Source: Mesorhizobium sp. B2-1-1 (GTDB taxonomy: Bacteria > Pseudomonadota > Alphaproteobacteria > Rhizobiales > Rhizobiaceae). From it: a DNA stretch of 64,000 nt. The DNA is taken from contig NZ_CP083954.1 of the NCBI RefSeq assembly GCF_006442975.2, positions 868,001 through 932,000 on the forward strand, read 5' to 3'. A program made the translations under genes and the position numbers. Positions 61,049-64,000 of the stretch are shown here, piece after piece; within the stretch, counting starts at the first letter, position 1; each line of letters starts with the position of its first letter. The notes beneath the pieces were generated by a model. That model saw only the letters and a program-made list of their open reading frames with translations. It did not search any database and was not told where the DNA came from.

Positions 61049-61094
61049 GCAATTCCGGACGGAAAACCGCCACACACTTTTTCAATGGAATTGC
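61049..61094. repeat. Small repeat, copy B, with perfect 8-bp inverted ends
   Basis: GCAATTCC (61049-61056) and GGAATTGC (61087-61094) flank a core with GGACGG, AAAACCGCC and CACACTTTTT. The same core order occurs at 41853-41896. It lies in the 78-bp space between the permease stop and the M81 start and would form a hairpin in that mRNA. Confidence 0.65.
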
Positions 61095-61927
61095 TATTTG
61101 ACGGCCCCGAGCGCCAGCCCCCGCACGAGGTAGCGCTGCAGCCAGATGAACAGGATCGCCACTGGCAACGTCGCCAGCAGCGTGGCGGCCATGACGTGAT
61201 GCCATTCGATGGTGTAGCGCCCGGCGACCAGCGAGAACACCTGGATCGGCAGCGTATAGCTCTCCTGGCTGCGCAGCATGGTGAGCGCCACGACGAATTC
61301 GTTCCAGGCGTTGATGAAGGTGAAGATGGCGGTGACGGCAATGGCCGGCAGGCAGAGCGGCAGGAACACTTTGCGCAGCGTCAGCCAGCGGCCGGCGCCT
61401 TCCATCCAGGCCGCCTCCTCGAGATCGCGCGGGATGGTGTCGAAATAACTCTGCAGCATCCACACGGTGAAGGCGACGTTGAAGGCCATGTAGATGAAGC
61501 CGAGCGCGGTCGTCGATTCGACAAGGCCCCAGGCGGCCATCAGCCGGAACAGACCGAGCACCAGCACGATGGGCGAGATCATCTGCGAGATCAGCAGGAA
61601 CTGGCGGAAGGCGCCATAGCCGGCAAAACGAAAGCGCGACATGGCATAGGCCGCCGGCACCGAGATCAGGATGGCGCCGACCGTGGCGATGACCGAGACA
61701 TAGAGCGAATTGGCGAGCGCCCGGCCGAAGCCGGTCGCCACCCACATGTCGGCAAAATTCGACCAGCGGAATTCGCTCGGCCACCAGGTCGGCGACAGCA
61801 CCTCCTGCCGCGGCTTGACCGCGGTCAGAAACATCACCGCGAAGGGGAAGATCGTCACCACGATCAGCGGCGCCAGCAGCAGCCAGGCGATGACGGTTCG
61901 TTTCAGCTTGCCCGCCATGCTCCTCAT
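61094..61927 (-). CDS. Carbohydrate-type ABC transporter permease (MalG family)
   Basis: A 277-residue inner-membrane permease with six helices. The EAA loop is [20 protein letters not shown] (about 184-203), followed by [22 protein letters not shown], which is characteristic of MalG-type subunits. The ATG at 61927 overlaps the stop of the first permease (ATGA). An alternative ATG at 61919 has the GAGGAG too close to be its own site. Confidence 0.93.
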   Translation of the reverse strand: MRSMAGKLKRTVIAWLLLAPLIVVTIFPFAVMFLTAVKPRQEVLSPTWWPSEFRWSNFADMWVATGFGRALANSLYVSVIATVGAILISVPAAYAMSRFRFAGYGAFRQFLLISQMISPIVLVLGLFRLMAAWGLVESTTALGFIYMAFNVAFTVWMLQSYFDTIPRDLEEAAWMEGAGRWLTLRKVFLPLCLPAIAVTAIFTFINAWNEFVVALTMLRSQESYTLPIQVFSLVAGRYTIEWHHVMAATLLATLPVAILFIWLQRYLVRGLALGAVK

Positions 61928-62793
61928 GCGCGCTGCTCCCGCATGGCGAGGCGCACATAGATCATGGTGAAGACCAGCAATATGGCGAACATCACCAGCG
62001 ACACGGCGGAAGCCTCGCCCAGTTTGCCGATGCGGAAGGCGAGCTTGTAGAGGTGAGTGACCAGGATGTCGGTCGAATTGGCCGGCCCGCCCTGCGTCAT
62101 CACCCAGATGATCGGGAAGGAATTGAAGACATAGATGGTGTTGAGCACGATGGCGATGTTGATGAACGGCTTCAGGAGCGGAAAGGTGATTTCGCGGAAC
62201 TGCTGTGCCGGCGTCGCTCCTTCGAGCGCGGCGGCCTCGTAGAGATCGTCCGGAATCGAAGACAGGCCGCCGAGGAAGATCGTCGTGGTGAACGGCACCG
62301 TCACCAATATGCCGATCAGCACCTGCATCGGGAACGCCGTCTCGGCGCTGGCCAGCCATTGGACATTGTGATCGATCAGGCCGAGGCCGAGCAGCGCCGA
62401 ATTCAGCATGCCGCTTTCGCCGCTCAGCGCCCAGCGCCAGACCACCGCCGTCATGGTCAGCGACACCGCCCAGGGCAGCATGATGATGACGCGGGCAAGG
62501 CCGCGGCCGTAAAAATCGGTGTTGAGGATGATCGCGACCGGGATCGACAGAAGCAGCGCGCCGCCAACCACCAGCACGGTCCATATCCCCGTGCGCCACA
62601 GTGCCGCGACGAAATCGGGATCGGTGGTGAGGGCGGCGAAATTGGCAAGGCCGCTGAATTCGCGCAGCTGGCCGAAGCGGTTGACGTCATGCGTGGCGAT
62701 CTGGATCAGGTCCCAGACCGGCCAGAAGATCACGATTGCCGCCAGGAACAGGCTGGGCAAGGTCAGCAGATAGGGCAAGAAGCGATTTTGCAT
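61924..62793 (-). CDS. Carbohydrate-type ABC transporter permease (MalF family)
   Basis: A 289-residue inner-membrane permease. Features are [25 protein letters not shown] at the N-terminus and the EAA loop [26 protein letters not shown] (about 194-219). It pairs with the following permease. It lies 126 bp after the binding-protein gene, separated from it by a perfect 12-bp hairpin, the usual layout for keeping binding-protein mRNA more abundant. Confidence 0.93.
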   Translation of the reverse strand: MQNRFLPYLLTLPSLFLAAIVIFWPVWDLIQIATHDVNRFGQLREFSGLANFAALTTDPDFVAALWRTGIWTVLVVGGALLLSIPVAIILNTDFYGRGLARVIIMLPWAVSLTMTAVVWRWALSGESGMLNSALLGLGLIDHNVQWLASAETAFPMQVLIGILVTVPFTTTIFLGGLSSIPDDLYEAAALEGATPAQQFREITFPLLKPFINIAIVLNTIYVFNSFPIIWVMTQGGPANSTDILVTHLYKLAFRIGKLGEASAVSLVMFAILLVFTMIYVRLAMREQRA

Positions 62794-62868
62794 CGGCTGG
62801 CCTGCAACCTCGGCGCACGGGATCGGAAGGTTCTGCTTATGCGGATTTCGGATCGGGAGACCAAAGAT

Positions 62869-62900
62869 GTGGCGCGCCCCGCCTGAGTGGGGCGCGCCAC
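62869..62900 (-). terminator. Perfect 12-bp hairpin after the binding-protein gene
   Basis: GTGGCGCGCCCC and GGGGCGCGCCAC flank an 8-nt loop. On the minus strand only a weak ATCTTT follows, so it probably acts as a partial terminator or 3' mRNA stabiliser within the operon rather than a full stop. Confidence 0.7.
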
Positions 62901-62919
62901 GGGCGCAGGGAGATACGCC

Positions 62920-64000
62920 CTATTTCTTCAGCACGGCGTTGGCCTTCGCCGCCGCATCCTTCAAACCCGCCTCCGGGTCGCCGCCGAGGTATATCTTCTG
63001 GATCGCATCCGACGTGATCTGGGCGATCTCCTCCCAGCCCGGAATGACCGGCGCGAAGCGCGCATCGGGCAGAAGCGCGGTGAAGGCGGCGAGGTCGGCA
63101 TTGTTGACGTAATAGTCCATCTTGGCCTCTTCCTTGTTCACCGGCAGGAAGCCTTCGCCTTGCGTGAACTTGGCGCGCTGTTCCGTGGTGAACAGGAAGT
63201 CGAGCAGTTTCCAGGCCTCGTCCTTGTTCTTGGAGTTCTTGAACATGATGATGGAATCGGTGACGCCATAGGTGCCGCGCGCGCCGGTCGGGCCGGCGGG
63301 TATAGCCGCCACGCCGTATTTCAGGCTCGGCGCCTCTTCCTTGATCTGGTTGGACAGGAAGGGTGCGGTGATCATCATGCCGACCTTGCCCTGCTTGAAC
63401 AGGTTCTGAACGTCCTCACGGTTGTTGGAGGTGACGCCGGGCTCCGTCAGGCCCTCGTCGATCATCGACTTGTAGAGCTTGGCGGCTTCGAGCGCGCCAG
63501 GCGTGCTCAAGCCCGATGTGCCGTCCTTGTTGAGGATCTCGGTGCCGTATGACCACATCGCATAGTAATAGTAGACGTCGGTCTCGATCTCCTTGCCCTG
63601 CAGGCCGAAGCCGAATGTGCCGGACCCCAGCGCCTTGATCTTGCGGGCGTCCTCCTGCAGCTCGGTCCAATTGGCCGGAGGCTTGGCGATGCCTGCTTTC
63701 TCGAACAGCTCCTTGTTGTAATACATGGCGCGCGCCGAAGCGGCGATCGGCAGGCCGTAGGTCTTGCCGTCCATGATCGAAGGCGACAGGAACGTGTCGA
63801 TGAAACGGCCCTTGAAGTCTGGCGTGATGTAGCTGTCGAGCGGCTCGGCGACGTCCTGCTGCACGAAGTCGATCAGCCAGCGCGTGCCGATGATCGAGAG
63901 ATCCGCATTGGTGCCGGCGGTGATGTCGGTGGTCAGCTTCTGCAAGAGCACATCCCACGGCACCACTTCGAACTTGACCGTGATGCCGGGGTTCTTTGCC
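62920..64000 (-). CDS. Extracellular sugar-type ABC substrate-binding protein, N-terminus outside the window
   Basis: About 360 residues of a family-1 solute-binding protein are visible; the frame continues open to the window end, so the signal peptide is missing. Features are GTRWLIDFVQQDVAEPLDSYI, GLPIAASARAMYYNKELFEKAGIAKPP with the typical YYN ligand-loop, and the C-terminal YLGGDPEAGLKDAAAKANAVLKK. It belongs to the importer with the two permeases downstream. The ATPase is not in the window and may lie further upstream or elsewhere. The ligand is unknown. Confidence 0.9.
   Translation of the reverse strand, partial: AKNPGITVKFEVVPWDVLLQKLTTDITAGTNADLSIIGTRWLIDFVQQDVAEPLDSYITPDFKGRFIDTFLSPSIMDGKTYGLPIAASARAMYYNKELFEKAGIAKPPANWTELQEDARKIKALGSGTFGFGLQGKEIETDVYYYYAMWSYGTEILNKDGTSGLSTPGALEAAKLYKSMIDEGLTEPGVTSNNREDVQNLFKQGKVGMMITAPFLSNQIKEEAPSLKYGVAAIPAGPTGARGTYGVTDSIIMFKNSKNKDEAWKLLDFLFTTEQRAKFTQGEGFLPVNKEEAKMDYYVNNADLAAFTALLPDARFAPVIPGWEEIAQITSDAIQKIYLGGDPEAGLKDAAAKANAVLKK

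Overview
The window is high-GC DNA (estimated well above 60 percent by eye, not counted) that reads as a chromosomal stretch of an alphaproteobacterium of the Rhizobiales, most likely Mesorhizobium or a close relative. The reasons are the gene families (IalB, DUF1236-type SH3 protein, LemA/TPM pair, Pot-type ABC system with an XRE-cupin regulator, split ccm cluster), frequent GTGA/ATGA translational coupling, and GC-rich palindromic intergenic repeats of the rhizobial kind. It is mostly housekeeping and metabolic DNA. I see no phage, plasmid, transposase, CRISPR, tRNA or rRNA.

Layout. 1-6050: a nitrogen-compound catabolism region with a flavin monooxygenase (cut by the window edge), a divergent RidA + amidohydrolase operon, an NTF2-like protein, an Lrp regulator divergent from a saccharopine-dehydrogenase-like enzyme, a second Rid protein lacking the catalytic arginine, and a VOC protein. 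6100-16700: leuB, an acetyltransferase, two tandem cold-shock/DUF805 fusions, a DbpA-like DEAD-box helicase, asd with a structured leader, an ACT protein, a glycine-zipper lipoprotein, and the ffh - chorismate mutase - rpsP operon preceded by a promoter-terminator unit that looks like a small RNA. 16700-31000: a CPBP protease, an SH3 protein, a zinc peptidase, a lytic transglycosylase, argG, a LysE exporter, rlmN coupled to two small membrane proteins, a Met-rich secreted protein, a CLC antiporter, IalB, YkvA, PCD, an LMW phosphatase overlapping thpR, and a GDSL esterase divergent from a YbbA/YbbP-type ABC exporter. 34550-37070: Bax-inhibitor gene with a ybhL-type leader, an acetyltransferase, DUF2794, and an orphan terminator that probably ends an unannotated sRNA.

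37200-43300 is a polyamine module: an XRE-cupin regulator with a dyad in its own leader, a complete putrescine/spermidine-type ABC transporter with overlapping genes, and a PuuB-like FAD oxidase. 43390-50450 holds a DUF1223 protein, a ceramidase, aconitase and the cytochrome c maturation cluster ccmA-ccmB-ccmD-ccmG. Here ccmC is absent from its usual place and a perfect 38-bp inverted-repeat element separates ccmA from ccmB. 50450-59400 holds pyrophosphatase, an acetyltransferase, the LemA-TPM-TPM operon, pyridoxal kinase coupled to a DUF429 protein, a beta-carbonic anhydrase and an M3 oligopeptidase. 59480-64000 (minus strand) is a sugar-type ABC importer (binding protein cut by the window edge, two permeases, no ATPase in view) followed by an M81/MlrC-like metallopeptidase.

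The least explained features are the three-stem leader of asd, the two candidate sRNA units (upstream of ffh and of the XRE-cupin gene), the ccmC gap, the 32-bp dyad at 2891-2922, and a family of inverted-repeat elements found whole and as half copies.
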